From assembly GCA_041624435.1 (NCBI GenBank), contig JBFJVB010000004.1, forward strand, positions 1-64,000: a DNA stretch of 64,000 nt. Direction: 5' to 3'. The translations under genes were made by a program, and so were the position numbers. Of this stretch, positions 42,115-51,898 are shown one piece after another (the first letter of the stretch is position 1; each line of letters starts with the position of its first letter). Origin of the DNA: Oceanococcus sp041624435. Lineage in GTDB: Bacteria > Pseudomonadota > Gammaproteobacteria > Nevskiales > Oceanococcaceae. The notes beneath the pieces were generated by a model, which had not been told where the DNA came from, did no database searches, and worked only from the letters and a program-made list of their open reading frames with translations.

Positions 42115-44718
42115 TCAGACACCCAGTTTCTGTTGCAGCCAGGCCTCAACACTGGCCAGGGCCGCGGGCAGGTTTTCCGGCTGATTGCCGCCGGCCTGAG
42201 CCATGTCCGGTCGGCCGCCGCCTTTGCCACCAATTTGCTGGGCCACGTGATTGACCAGTTCGCCCGCCTTGATCAGCCTGGTCTGATCCGCACTGACGCC
42301 GGCGATCAGCGCCACTTTGTCGCCGCTCACCCCCGCCAGAACAATGGCGGCGCTGCCCAGCCGATTCTTCAGATCATCGACCATCGTGCGCAGGGCTTTG
42401 CCGTCCACCCCGTCCAGCTGCGCGGCGACAAATTTCAAGGCCCCCAGCTGTTGCGCGGAGTCGGCCAGATCACCGCCCTGCGCGGCCCCTTGCTCCTGCT
42501 TCAGGCGTTTCAGCTCGCGTTCCAGTTCGCGTTGTTTGTCGAGCACCTGATCGACTCTTTCCAGCACGCTGTCGCGGGAGGCTTTCAATTTATCCACCAC
42601 CCGATCCAGCAGGGCGTCCACTTCATCGGCCCACTGCAGGGCGCCCAGACCGGTCACGGCTTCGATGCGGCGCACGCCCGACGCGACCCCGCCTTCGCTG
42701 AGAATCTTGAACAGGCCGATATCGCCGGTGCGCGAGACGTGGACACCACCGCATAACTCGCAGGAGGTCTCGCCCAGGCGCATCACCCGGACGGTTTCGC
42801 CGTATTTTTCCCCGAACAAGGCCATCGCCCCCGAATCCAGGGCCTGCTGATAACTGGTGACCTGGGCTTGCGCCGCATGGTTGGCCAGAATTTCCGCATT
42901 GACCCGGCGCTCCACCTCACGCACTTCCGCCGCCGTCATGGCCTGCAGATGGGCGAAATCGAAACGCAGGCGATCCGGCGCAACCAGCGAGCCCTTCTGC
43001 TGCACATGGCTGCCTAATACGCTGCGCAGCGCGGCATGCAAGAGATGGGTTGCGCTGTGATTGCGGATGATCGCGGCCCGACGCGCCGCATCGACCTGGG
43101 CGGCAACCGTCACGCCCGGCTTCAGGCTGCCTTCCAGCACCCGCCCCAGATGCAGGATCGCCCCGCTGGGGTCCTTGCGCGTATCCGTCACGGCAAAGCG
43201 CACGCCGGCGGCGCGCAGCTCGCCGGTATCCCCCACCTGACCGCCAGACTCGGCGTAAAAAGGAGTGACGGGCAGAATAACCGCGCCGGTTTCACCCTCA
43301 CCAAGGGCCGCCACGGACTCTCCGTCACGCACCAGGGCCTGGATCGGCTGTTCATCGCTCAGGGCCTCGTAGCCGACGAACTCGCTGGCCTGGGCATCTT
43401 CCAGCGTCAGCGTGTCGACCGCGCCAAAGCGGCTGGCTGCGCGGGCGCGCTCGCGCTGGGCCTGCATCGCACGCTCAAACCCGGCCACATCCACCTCGAG
43501 CTGACGCTCCCGAGCCACGTCCTGGGTCAGATCCAGCGGAAAACCATAGGTGTCATACAGCTTGAACACGGTATCGCCATCCAGCACGCCCTGCGCCTGG
43601 GCGCAGGCGGCATCCAGCAGCTTCATGCCCTGATCCAGGGTTTCGGCAAAGCGCTCTTCTTCCTGGCGAATGACCTGATCCACAAACGCCTGCTGGCGCA
43701 CCAGTTCCGGATAGGCCTCGCCCATTTCCTCGCTCAGGGCTGGCAACAGGCGGTAAAAGAAACTGCCCTTGATGCCCAGCTGGAAGCCGTGCCGGATCGC
43801 CCGCCGCATGATGCGACGCAAGACAAACCCGCGCCCCTCGTTGCTGGGCAGCACGCCATCCACGATCAGAAACGCACAGGCGCGAATGTGATCGGCCAGA
43901 ACCCGCAAGGAACGGTTTTCCGGATCGGCATCCGGCGCCAGCTGACGCACGACCTTGAGCAGATGCACAAACTGATCGGTATCGTAGTTGTCGTGCACGC
44001 CTTGCAGCACCGCGGCCACGCGCTCCAGACCCATGCCGGTGTCCACCGAAGGTTTGGGTAGCGGCGTCAGCGTGCCATCAGCCGCCCGGTTGTACTGCAT
44101 GAAAACCAGGTTCCAGATCTCGATGTAGCGATCACCGTCCTCCTCGGGCGTGCCCGGCGGCCCGCCGGCCACCTCAGGACCATGATCGAAAAAGATTTCG
44201 CTGCACGGGCCGCAGGGCCCGGTTTCGCCCATCTGCCAGAAATTGTCCTTGGCGCCGATGCGTGACAGCCGCGCGGGATCCACCCCGATCTCCTGCAGCC
44301 AGATGTCGGCGGCCTCATCGTCCTCTTCGAATACCGTGACCCACAATTTTTCGGCAGGCAGGCCCAGTTCCCGGGTCAGAAACTCCCAGGCAAACGCAAT
44401 CGCCTCGCGCTTGAAGTAGTCGCCGAAGCTGAAATTGCCCAGCATCTCGAAAAAGGTGTGATGACGCGCCGTGTAACCGACGTTTTCCAGATCATTGTGT
44501 TTGCCGCCGGCACGCACGCAGCGCTGGCTGCTGACGGCCCGTGAGCAGGAGCGTTGCTCATGGCCGAGAAACACGTCCTTGAACTGCACCATGCCCGCAT
44601 TGGTAAACAGCAAGGTGGGATCATTGGCCGGCACCAGCGAACTGGAGGCCACCGCCTGATGCCCGTTGCGCTCAAAATAGCCGATGAATCGGCTCCGGAT
44701 TTCATTACTGCTGATCAT
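42115..44718 (-). CDS. alaS: Alanyl-tRNA synthetase
   Basis: This 867-residue class II synthetase has motif 1 around FTNAGMVQFKDVFLG. The editing domain has zinc ligands HSATHLLHAAL and CELCGGVHV, and the C-Ala domain with a coiled coil follows. Length matches the family. ATG 44718 (MISSNEIRSRF) fits the canonical start; an upstream in-frame start at 44772 adds 18 atypical residues. Confidence 0.98.
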   Translation of the reverse strand: MISSNEIRSRFIGYFERNGHQAVASSSLVPANDPTLLFTNAGMVQFKDVFLGHEQRSCSRAVSSQRCVRAGGKHNDLENVGYTARHHTFFEMLGNFSFGDYFKREAIAFAWEFLTRELGLPAEKLWVTVFEEDDEAADIWLQEIGVDPARLSRIGAKDNFWQMGETGPCGPCSEIFFDHGPEVAGGPPGTPEEDGDRYIEIWNLVFMQYNRAADGTLTPLPKPSVDTGMGLERVAAVLQGVHDNYDTDQFVHLLKVVRQLAPDADPENRSLRVLADHIRACAFLIVDGVLPSNEGRGFVLRRIMRRAIRHGFQLGIKGSFFYRLLPALSEEMGEAYPELVRQQAFVDQVIRQEEERFAETLDQGMKLLDAACAQAQGVLDGDTVFKLYDTYGFPLDLTQDVARERQLEVDVAGFERAMQAQRERARAASRFGAVDTLTLEDAQASEFVGYEALSDEQPIQALVRDGESVAALGEGETGAVILPVTPFYAESGGQVGDTGELRAAGVRFAVTDTRKDPSGAILHLGRVLEGSLKPGVTVAAQVDAARRAAIIRNHSATHLLHAALRSVLGSHVQQKGSLVAPDRLRFDFAHLQAMTAAEVREVERRVNAEILANHAAQAQVTSYQQALDSGAMALFGEKYGETVRVMRLGETSCELCGGVHVSRTGDIGLFKILSEGGVASGVRRIEAVTGLGALQWADEVDALLDRVVDKLKASRDSVLERVDQVLDKQRELERELKRLKQEQGAAQGGDLADSAQQLGALKFVAAQLDGVDGKALRTMVDDLKNRLGSAAIVLAGVSGDKVALIAGVSADQTRLIKAGELVNHVAQQIGGKGGGRPDMAQAGGNQPENLPAALASVEAWLQQKLGV

Positions 44719-44843
44719 GGCTTCGTGCTCAGCGGGTCGGCTCAGGCTTCCCGCACAGACAACTGTGTGCAAAATCGGGCGATTTTACGCGAAGATGCGC
44801 CAGCGGGACATGCCCCGAGGGAACCGCAGGCCGCGGCCGGGGC

Positions 44844-45305
44844 TCAGATCGGGTCTTCCAGCCGCGCCAGAGCCTGGGCAATATGCTCTGAATCAAACCC
44901 ACGCTGGTACAGCTTCTGCACCCGTTTGGGCTGCGGATCGGCGGCCCGGCAACGACTCAGTGCGCGAGCGCAGGCCTCGACCCAATCCACCTCATCCTGC
45001 GCCAGCGCCTGCTGGCAATCCTCGTCGGTAATCCCCTGCGCCTGCAACTCCGCCTTGACCCAACGCGGCCCACGCCCCTGTGCACAGCGATGCCGCGCGA
45101 TAAATCCGGCATAGCGCGCCTCGTTCAGCCAGTCGCGCCCACGCAGATCGTCCAGGGTCTGGTCGATCACCGGGCTTGAATAGCCCTTGCGGCCCAGCTT
45201 GAAGGCCAGCTCGCGAGCCGCATGCTCGCGCCGGCTCAGATACTGAGCCGCGGCCTCGCGCGCCGACGCAACGGTGTCTTCAAACGATTTCTTCGGCCTC
45301 TTCAA
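44844..45305 (-). CDS. recX: Regulatory protein RecX
   Basis: This 153-residue RecA modulator has helical repeats; YLSRREHAARELAFKLGRKGY and WVKAELQAQGITDEDC are family marks. The only reasonable start is TTG 45305, overlapping the recA 3' end by 26 bp. The recA-recX order is standard. RecX limits RecA filament growth. Confidence 0.9.
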   Translation of the reverse strand: MKRPKKSFEDTVASAREAAAQYLSRREHAARELAFKLGRKGYSSPVIDQTLDDLRGRDWLNEARYAGFIARHRCAQGRGPRWVKAELQAQGITDEDCQQALAQDEVDWVEACARALSRCRAADPQPKRVQKLYQRGFDSEHIAQALARLEDPI

Positions 45306-46314
45306 TCGGCTTGTCCGGGACTTTCTTGGGGAGCAGGATTTCCCGTAGCGCAGCATCAATGGCTTTGGCGGCCTGGGGATTCTCCTTGAGGTATTCGCGG
45401 GCGTTGTCCTTGCCCTGGCCGATACGGTCACCGTTGTAGCTGTACCAGGAGCCGGATTTCTCGATCAGATTGTGCGCGACCCCCAGGTCGACCAGCTCAC
45501 CGTGCCAGGAAATCCCTTCGCCGTAGAGAATTTCAAATTCGGCCTGCTTGAACGGCGGCGCCAGCTTGTTCTTGACGATCTTGACCCGCGTTTCATTGCC
45601 AACCACCTCAGCGCCACGCTTGACCGAACCGATACGCCGGATATCCAGCCGCACCGAGGCGTAGAATTTCAGGGCGTTGCCTCCGGTGGTGGTTTCGGGC
45701 GAACCGAACATGACGCCGATCTTCATCCGGATCTGATTGATGAAAATCACCATCGTGTTGGAACGCTTGATATTGCCGGTCAGCTTGCGCAGCGCCTGGG
45801 ACATCAGCCGGGCTTGCAAACCCACATGGGTATCACCCATCTCACCCTCGATTTCCGCCTTGGGCACCAGGGCGGCGACGGAATCCACCACCACCACATC
45901 GACCGCGGCCGAACGCACCAGCATGTCGGCGATCTCCAGGGCCTGCTCGCCGGTATCCGGCTGCGAGACCAGCAGATCATCGATATTGACCCCCAGCTTC
46001 TGCGCATAGATCGGATCCAGGGCATGTTCGGCATCGATAAACGCACAGGCCCCACCGAGCGCCTGCGCGGCCGCGATGACCTGCAAGGTCAGCGTGGTCT
46101 TGCCGGATGATTCCGGACCGTAAATCTCCACCACCCGACCGCGCGGCAAACCGCCGATGCCCAGCGCCACATCAAGCCCCAGAGAGCCGGTGGAGATGGC
46201 ATCAATATCGCGTACTGCGCCGGCGTCGCCCATGCGCATCACCGAGCCCTTGCCGAATTGCCGTTCGATCTGGGTCAGTGCTGCGGCTAAAGCCTTCTTG
46301 CGATTCTCGTCCAT
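45280..46314 (-). CDS. recA: Recombinase RecA
   Basis: This 344-residue DNA strand-exchange ATPase has Walker A GPESSGKTT (about 66-74), Walker B VVVVDSVAAL and the L2 loop region TTTGGNALKFYAS. The MDENRKKALAAAL start at ATG 46314 is typical. It is the central SOS and homologous recombination protein. No clear LexA box could be confirmed by eye in the 29-bp gap to the pncC-like gene. Confidence 0.99.
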   Translation of the reverse strand: MDENRKKALAAALTQIERQFGKGSVMRMGDAGAVRDIDAISTGSLGLDVALGIGGLPRGRVVEIYGPESSGKTTLTLQVIAAAQALGGACAFIDAEHALDPIYAQKLGVNIDDLLVSQPDTGEQALEIADMLVRSAAVDVVVVDSVAALVPKAEIEGEMGDTHVGLQARLMSQALRKLTGNIKRSNTMVIFINQIRMKIGVMFGSPETTTGGNALKFYASVRLDIRRIGSVKRGAEVVGNETRVKIVKNKLAPPFKQAEFEILYGEGISWHGELVDLGVAHNLIEKSGSWYSYNGDRIGQGKDNAREYLKENPQAAKAIDAALREILLPKKVPDKPIEEAEEIV

Positions 46315-46343
46315 AGTTCTGTCATTTCCTTCAGGAGCCGGCA

Positions 46344-46859
46344 TTATTCCAGATTTGCCGCCAGCCCGGCCTGATCGGCGGCACGAAGCGCGCCCAGCAA
46401 GGCCTGAACCGCGGCGGCGCTGGTCTGGCTGCGCAAACTGGCGCGGGTTCCACTGAGTCTGAGCATCCGTGGCCAATCGCCCGCGCCGCGATAGGCCACA
46501 TGCAGATATACGAGACCTACGGGTTTTTCCGGACTGCCGCCGGCCGGGCCGTAAACCCCGGTTTCGGCCAGAGCCCAATCGGCATCGCTCAGCCGCAAGG
46601 CCTGATGCGCCAGGCTGCGCACCGTCGGCGCACTGACCGCGCCATGCCGGATCAGCACCTGCGGATCAAGCTGCAGCAGGCCGGTCTTGAGGCTATCGGC
46701 ATAACAGACCACACCGCCACAGAACCAGCGCGAGGCGCCAGGCTGCGCGGAAAGCTCCGCCTGCAGGCTGCCGCCCGCCCCGGCCTCGACCACGATGAGG
46801 CGCTGAGAACGCCTCGCCAAGGCTTCGCCCAACTTTAGCGAATCCGGGCTTGGTAGCAT
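46344..46859 (-). CDS. CinA C-terminal / PncC-like protein lacking the catalytic Ser
   Basis: This 171-residue protein has the fold and position of PncC (nicotinamide-nucleotide amidase, just upstream of recA as in E. coli). Where the family has AESCTGG it reads VEAGAGG, so the nucleophilic Ser is replaced. The later Tyr/Lys motif is kept (CYADSLK) and GPAGGSPEKPVG is conserved. Amidase activity is therefore doubtful; it may be a non-catalytic relic or have a changed role. No frameshift is visible. Confidence 0.85.
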   Translation of the reverse strand: MLPSPDSLKLGEALARRSQRLIVVEAGAGGSLQAELSAQPGASRWFCGGVVCYADSLKTGLLQLDPQVLIRHGAVSAPTVRSLAHQALRLSDADWALAETGVYGPAGGSPEKPVGLVYLHVAYRGAGDWPRMLRLSGTRASLRSQTSAAAVQALLGALRAADQAGLAANLE

Positions 46860-46884
46860 ACGCAGTTTTCAACTCGGGCCATTC

Positions 46885-49437
46885 GTGAGTTCAGACCTTA
46901 ACCCGCATACGCCGATGATGCAGCAATTCCTGGCCTTGAAGGCCGAACATCCGGATGAACTGCTGTTCTACCGCATGGGCGATTTCTACGAATTGTTCTA
47001 CGACGATGCGGTGAAAGTCGCCAAGTTGCTCGACATCACCCTGACCACCCGTGGCCAGTCGGCCGGCGCGCCCATTCCGATGGCCGGCGTACCCCATCAC
47101 GCCTGCGAGCAGTATCTGGCTCGCCTGTTGCGCCAGGGTGAGTCGGTTGCGATTGCCGAACAGTTTGGCGAAGCCACCGGCAAGGGCCCGATGCAGCGCA
47201 AGATTGTCCGGGTTCTGACCCCCGGCACGGTTACCGATGACGCCCTGCTCGATGCCCGACGTGAGACCTTGCTGGCGTGCGTGGCCCAGGTCGGCGCAGC
47301 GCATGGCGTGGCGCGGCTGGATCTGGCCAGCGGCCGTTTCGTCGTGGCCGAGTTTTCCAGCGAAGCGGCGCTGCTGCAGGATCTCAGATCGGCGCCGCCG
47401 GCGGAATTGCTGCTCAGTGACGCACGCAGCGCGCCGGACTTGCCTGGCCAGATCGCGCTGCGGCAAAGGCCTTGCTGGCACTTCGAGGCCGACAGCGCCC
47501 GGAAACGCCTGCTCGATCAGTTCCGCTGCCGTGACCTGAAAGGCTTCGGCTGTGATGCGCTGAGCGCCGCGATCACGGCGGCCGGCGCCCTGCTGCAATA
47601 TGTCCGGGAGATGCAGCGCCAGGACCTGCCCCACATCAGCAGCCTGCGGGTGGAGCAGAGCGAGGAATATCTGCGCATCGACCCGGCCAGCCGCCGCAAT
47701 CTGGAACTGGAGCTCAATGCCTCGGGTCAGCGCGACAACAGCCTGCTGGCCTTGCTGGATCAGTGTGCCAGCGGCATGGGCAGCCGCCTGCTGCAACGCT
47801 GGCTGCGGGCGCCGCTGCGCGATCCTCAGGTGCTGCGAACACGCTATCAGGCACTCGAAGCCCTGCTGCAGAGCCGGGCGCATGAAGCCCTGCGCCCCGG
47901 CCTGCAAGCTCTGGCCGACATCGAACGCATCAGCACCCGGGTGGCCCTGCGCACCGCCCGGCCACGCGACCTGTCCGGCCTGGCGCGCTCTCTGGCGCTG
48001 TTGCCCGAACTGGCGGCGCAGTTGCCCGCCGGCCCCTGCCTGGATGATCTGCGCGCCGATCTGGGCGGCTATCCGGAGCTCTGCGACTACCTGAAAAAGG
48101 CCATCGAGGAGGAACCGCCGGTGGTGCTGCGCGAAGGCGGGGTGATCCGCGCCGGCTTTGATGCCCAGCTGGATGAACTGCGGGAACTGGCCAGCAATTC
48201 CAGCGCCTTCCTGAGCCGGCTGGAAGCCAGTGAGCGCGAACGCAGTGGCATCGAACAGCTCAAGGTTGGCTACAACCGCATTCACGGTTACTACATCGAA
48301 CTCCCACGCAGCCGTTCTGCCCAGGCGCCGGTCGAGTACACCCGGCGGCAAACCCTGAAGAATACCGAGCGCTACATCACGCCGGAGCTGAAAAGCTTTG
48401 AGGACAAGATCCTGTCCTCACGCGAACGCGCGCTCAGCCGGGAAAAATGGCTGTACGAACAGATTCTCGACGCCTTGCAGCCGGCCTTGCCCCAGCTGCA
48501 AACCAGTGCTGCGGCCGCCGCGCAAATCGATGTGCTGGCCGCCCTGGCCGAGCGGGCCGAAACCCTGCGCTGGACCGCTCCGCGTCTGAGCGAGGAACCC
48601 TGCCTGCGCATCAGGGGGGGGCGCCATCCGGTGGTGGAAGGGCTGACCGAGCACAATTTCGTGCCCAATGATCTGGACCTGAACGAAGCTCAGCGCATGC
48701 TGATCATCACCGGCCCGAACATGGGCGGAAAATCCACCTACATGCGCCAATGCGCCCTGATCGTGCTGCTGGCCCATATCGGCAGTTATGTGCCGGCAGA
48801 CGAGGCGATCATCGGCCCCATCGACCGCATTTTCACCCGCATCGGCGCCGGCGATGATCTGAGCAGCGGCCGCTCGACTTTCATGGTGGAGATGCAGGAG
48901 ACCGCGGAGATTCTGCATAACGCCAGCGCCCGCAGCCTGGTGCTGATGGACGAAATCGGGCGCGGCACCGGCACCTATGACGGTTTGTCACTGGCCCAGG
49001 CGAGCGCCGAGGAACTGGCCGGGCGCATCGGCGCCTTCAGCCTGTTCGCCACGCATTATTTCGAACTGACCGCCCTGGCCGAAGAGTTGCCCGGCGTGGC
49101 CAATATTCATCTGGACGCGACCGAACATGGCGATGAGTTGATCTTTCTGCACCGGGTCAAGGCCGGCCCGGCCAGCCGCAGCTACGGGCTGCAAGTCGCC
49201 CGGCTGGCTGGCGTGCCAGGGGCCGTACTGCAACGGGCGCAGAAGCATTTGCTGCGTCTGGAAGCTGGCGCGGCCAGACAGCTGGCGGATGTGCCGCAAC
49301 TGTCGCTGTTCAGTCCGAGCCCGGAACCCAGCGCTCTGCAACGGCACTTGAATGAGCTGGATCCCGACGCCCTGAGTCCGCGCGATGCCCTGCAGCAGCT
49401 TTACGCGCTCAAAGCCTTGAGCGAGACCGCCGACTAG
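46885..49437 (+). CDS. mutS: DNA mismatch repair protein MutS
   Basis: This 850-residue mismatch sensor has the N-terminal mismatch-binding part (LLFYRMGDFYELFYDDA, containing the Phe-x-Glu clamp). The core and lever follow, then the ATPase with Walker A GPNMGGKSTY, DEIGRGTGTYDG and the TFMVEMQE signature. The start is GTG 46885 and length matches the family. It is divergent from pncC-like/recA. Confidence 0.98.
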   Translation: MSSDLNPHTPMMQQFLALKAEHPDELLFYRMGDFYELFYDDAVKVAKLLDITLTTRGQSAGAPIPMAGVPHHACEQYLARLLRQGESVAIAEQFGEATGKGPMQRKIVRVLTPGTVTDDALLDARRETLLACVAQVGAAHGVARLDLASGRFVVAEFSSEAALLQDLRSAPPAELLLSDARSAPDLPGQIALRQRPCWHFEADSARKRLLDQFRCRDLKGFGCDALSAAITAAGALLQYVREMQRQDLPHISSLRVEQSEEYLRIDPASRRNLELELNASGQRDNSLLALLDQCASGMGSRLLQRWLRAPLRDPQVLRTRYQALEALLQSRAHEALRPGLQALADIERISTRVALRTARPRDLSGLARSLALLPELAAQLPAGPCLDDLRADLGGYPELCDYLKKAIEEEPPVVLREGGVIRAGFDAQLDELRELASNSSAFLSRLEASERERSGIEQLKVGYNRIHGYYIELPRSRSAQAPVEYTRRQTLKNTERYITPELKSFEDKILSSRERALSREKWLYEQILDALQPALPQLQTSAAAAAQIDVLAALAERAETLRWTAPRLSEEPCLRIRGGRHPVVEGLTEHNFVPNDLDLNEAQRMLIITGPNMGGKSTYMRQCALIVLLAHIGSYVPADEAIIGPIDRIFTRIGAGDDLSSGRSTFMVEMQETAEILHNASARSLVLMDEIGRGTGTYDGLSLAQASAEELAGRIGAFSLFATHYFELTALAEELPGVANIHLDATEHGDELIFLHRVKAGPASRSYGLQVARLAGVPGAVLQRAQKHLLRLEAGAARQLADVPQLSLFSPSPEPSALQRHLNELDPDALSPRDALQQLYALKALSETAD

Positions 49438-49452
49438 CTCCCTCGTGCTGAT

Positions 49453-50046
49453 CTAGACCGCGGTGCGTTGCAGGGCGAACTGGGTCAGCTTGTGCAGGCA
49501 CTGCTCGAAGGGCTCCACCGTATCGACCACCAGATCCGGCTCTTCAGGGGCTTCGTAAGGCGCTGAAATACCGGTGAACTCTGGAATTTCTCCAGCCCGA
49601 GCCTTCTTGTACAAACCTTTGGGGTCGCGCTCTTCGCAAACGGCCACATCGGCCTTGACATAAACCTCGCAAAACAGTTCTTTGGCTGCCTGACGGGCCC
49701 GGTCACGATCTTCCCGGTAAGGTGAAATGAACGCCGTGATGCAGATCAGTCCGGCATTGGCCATCAGATTGGCCACCTCACCGATACGCCGAATGTTCTC
49801 GGTCCGGTCCTCCGGCGAGAACCCCAGATCGGAATTCAGGCCAAAACGCACATTGTCACCGTCCAGCACATAGGCCTGCTTGCCTTGCTCATGCAAGGCC
49901 CGCTCCAGGGCCATGGCCAGCGTGGATTTACCCGAACCGGACAGCCCGGTGAGCCAGATCACCGCACCGTTATGCGCATTTTTCGCGGCCCGCTCAGTGC
50001 GACTCACCGCGTGGGCAACCTTGGTGATATTTTTTTCATTCGACAT
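49453..50046 (-). CDS. cysC: Adenylylsulfate kinase
   Basis: This 197-residue APS kinase makes PAPS from adenylylsulfate and ATP. The P-loop is GLSGSGKST (34-42), and DGDNVRFGLNSDLGF and ISPYREDRDRAR are the substrate regions. It stands alone without cysD/cysN in view. Because it lacks the sulfurylase fusion it is a stand-alone CysC. ATG 50046 is preferred over 50061. Confidence 0.95.
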   Translation of the reverse strand: MSNEKNITKVAHAVSRTERAAKNAHNGAVIWLTGLSGSGKSTLAMALERALHEQGKQAYVLDGDNVRFGLNSDLGFSPEDRTENIRRIGEVANLMANAGLICITAFISPYREDRDRARQAAKELFCEVYVKADVAVCEERDPKGLYKKARAGEIPEFTGISAPYEAPEEPDLVVDTVEPFEQCLHKLTQFALQRTAV

Positions 50047-50272
50047 TTCGCAATTCCGCAAATCTCAGGGTTGAGCTCGCATCGCCCGCCCGGAAAGTCA
50101 GACTGGAACGAGACAAAGCTCGGCATGATAACGAATTTTGCGCTGAGAAGACCGGCAAATCGCTCCGGCGCGCCCTGTCAGACCGCTCGACCGCTGCTGG
50201 GCCGAGGCGCGAGAATTGCGCCGAACCGCCAGCCATTGCATAGTGCGCGTCTCGTTCACCGCGCCCCAATCC

Positions 50273-50737
50273 GTGCACACACTGAGCCTACTTTCCAGCC
50301 TCGCACTCTTCTGGCTGCTCCTATCGGGCCATTACAACGCCTTGCTCCTCAGCCTGGGAGCGGGTTCATGCGCTCTGGTGGCCTGGTTATGCTGGCGGAT
50401 GGACATCGTGGATCGGGAAAGCCACCCCAATCAGCTCGGACGCAAAATGCCGCGCTACTGGTTTGCGCTGACCTGGGACACGCTGGTGGCCAATTGGGAA
50501 GTGGCCAAGGCGGTGCTGTGGCGCTCCCGGGTCCAGCCGGTGACCGGCTATGTCGCCACGCCCCTGGAAGATGATGTGGTACGCGCCACCCTGGCCAATT
50601 CGATCACGCTGACGCCGGGCACGCTCACCCTGGATGTACAGGACCGACGCATGCGGGTTCACGCCCTGCATCCAGACTTCCTGAAAGATCTGCGCCAGGG
50701 CGCCATGGTCTCACGCGCCCACAGGCTGGAGCGCTGA
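50273..50737 (+). CDS. mrpE: Mrp-type Na+/H+ antiporter subunit E
   Basis: This 154-residue subunit has two N-terminal helices (about 5-45) and a cytoplasmic domain. NSITLTPGTLTLDV and LHPDFLKDLRQG are typical of MrpE/MnhE. It starts the ten-gene operon ending at 57506. GTG 50273 gives the usual N-terminus. Its stop overlaps the start of subunit F. Confidence 0.93.
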   Translation: MHTLSLLSSLALFWLLLSGHYNALLLSLGAGSCALVAWLCWRMDIVDRESHPNQLGRKMPRYWFALTWDTLVANWEVAKAVLWRSRVQPVTGYVATPLEDDVVRATLANSITLTPGTLTLDVQDRRMRVHALHPDFLKDLRQGAMVSRAHRLER

Positions 50738-51021
50738 TGCTGCTGGCTGCGCTTGGTGCCGTCTTGATCGCGATGCTGATGGCCCTGCTGCGGGCGCTGC
50801 TGGGACCGAGCGTCTACGACCGGATCCTGGCAGCCAACAGCTTTGGCACCAAAACCGTGCTGTTCATCGCGGTGATTGGTTTTGCCTCGGGCCGGCCGGA
50901 GTTCCTGGATATCGCCCTGGTCTATGCGCTGATCAATTTCATCGGCACGGTCGCCATCCTGAAGTTCATGCATTTTCGGGATCTGGGCTACGGCCTGGTC
51001 AACCGCAGGAGGCGGGAATGA
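50737..51021 (+). CDS. mrpF: Mrp-type antiporter subunit F
   Basis: This 94-residue three-helix protein contains RALLGPSVYDRILAANSFG and ALVYALINFIGTVAILKF, the MrpF/MnhF signature. It overlaps subunit E by one base and subunit G by four bases, so translation is coupled. Confidence 0.94.
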   Translation: MLLAALGAVLIAMLMALLRALLGPSVYDRILAANSFGTKTVLFIAVIGFASGRPEFLDIALVYALINFIGTVAILKFMHFRDLGYGLVNRRRRE

Positions 51022-51332
51022 GCATCACTCTCGTCCTGGCCAACGCCTGCCTGTTGCTCGGCGGCGTGACCATGCTGATCGGCGCCCTGGGCCTGCTGCG
51101 TTTTCCGGACTTTTATTCGCGGACCCACTCGGCGACGATGACCGACACGGCGGGCGCAGGCTTCATGCTGCTGGGCCTGATGCTGCTGGCGGGCTGGCAA
51201 TTGATCACCCTCAAGCTGGTGGTGATCCTGCTCTTCTTGCTGACCACGTCGCCGACTGCGGGCCACGCCCTGGCGCAGGCCGCGATGGTCGATGAACTCA
51301 AACCGCTTGGTCTGATTGAAAAGGACTCCTAG
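51018..51332 (+). CDS. mrpG: Mrp-type antiporter subunit G
   Basis: This 104-residue three-helix subunit has LGLLRFPDFYSRTHSATM and TSPTAGHALAQAAM, marks of MrpG/MnhG. It overlaps the preceding and next genes by 4 bp and 1 bp. Confidence 0.94.
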   Translation: MSITLVLANACLLLGGVTMLIGALGLLRFPDFYSRTHSATMTDTAGAGFMLLGLMLLAGWQLITLKLVVILLFLLTTSPTAGHALAQAAMVDELKPLGLIEKDS

Positions 51333-51898
51333 TGTCGGCCGACGTCATTCTGCTCATCAATGCGCTGCTGCTCGGCATCATGCTGGTCGTCGCCGTGGCC
51401 ATGGCCAGGCAGCGCAACCTGTTCGTGACGACGATGCTCAGCAGCATCTACAGCCTGACCACCGCCTGCCTGTTCGTGCTGCTGGATGCGGTCGATGTGG
51501 CCTTCACCGAGGCCGCCGTGGGCGCCGGCATCAGCATCGTGCTGATCCTCAGCGCGCTGGCCCTGACCCATTACACCGATCGTCCCCCCCGCCCCGAGCG
51601 GCATCGGCTGGCGCTGCTGATCTGCCTGGGGGTCGGCGGCCTGCTGATGCTGGGCGCCAGCGAATGGCCGACCCTGGGCAGTCCCGACAGTCCGGTGCAA
51701 AGCCACCCCGTCACCCGGCATTTCCTCGAGCAGTCCAGACAGGACACCGGCCTGCCCAATGTCGTGACTTCGGTTTTGGCCAGCTACCGCGGCTACGACA
51801 CATTGGGCGAAGTCACGGTGGTCTTCACCGCCGGTCTGGCCGTGTTGCTGCTGCTGTGGGGACGCCGCAGTGTCCGGGGGGGACACGATGAAACCTAG
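51332..51898 (+). CDS. MbhD/MbhE-like subunit (separate MrpA C-terminal part)
   Basis: This 188-residue protein joins an MbhD-like domain (DUF4040: RQRNLFVTTMLSSIYSL and EAAVGAGISIVLILSAL) to an MbhE-like part with two further helices. In classical Mrp systems this is the tail of MrpA; here it is a separate gene, as in archaeal Mbh and some bacterial Mrp operons. GTG 51332 starts within the G stop. It overlaps subunit B by 11 bp. Confidence 0.88.
   Translation: MSADVILLINALLLGIMLVVAVAMARQRNLFVTTMLSSIYSLTTACLFVLLDAVDVAFTEAAVGAGISIVLILSALALTHYTDRPPRPERHRLALLICLGVGGLLMLGASEWPTLGSPDSPVQSHPVTRHFLEQSRQDTGLPNVVTSVLASYRGYDTLGEVTVVFTAGLAVLLLLWGRRSVRGGHDET

Noticed and set aside
46891..48351. Open frame of 486 codons on the minus strand
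   Set aside because: It is antisense to mutS, with Gln/Ala-rich shadow composition.
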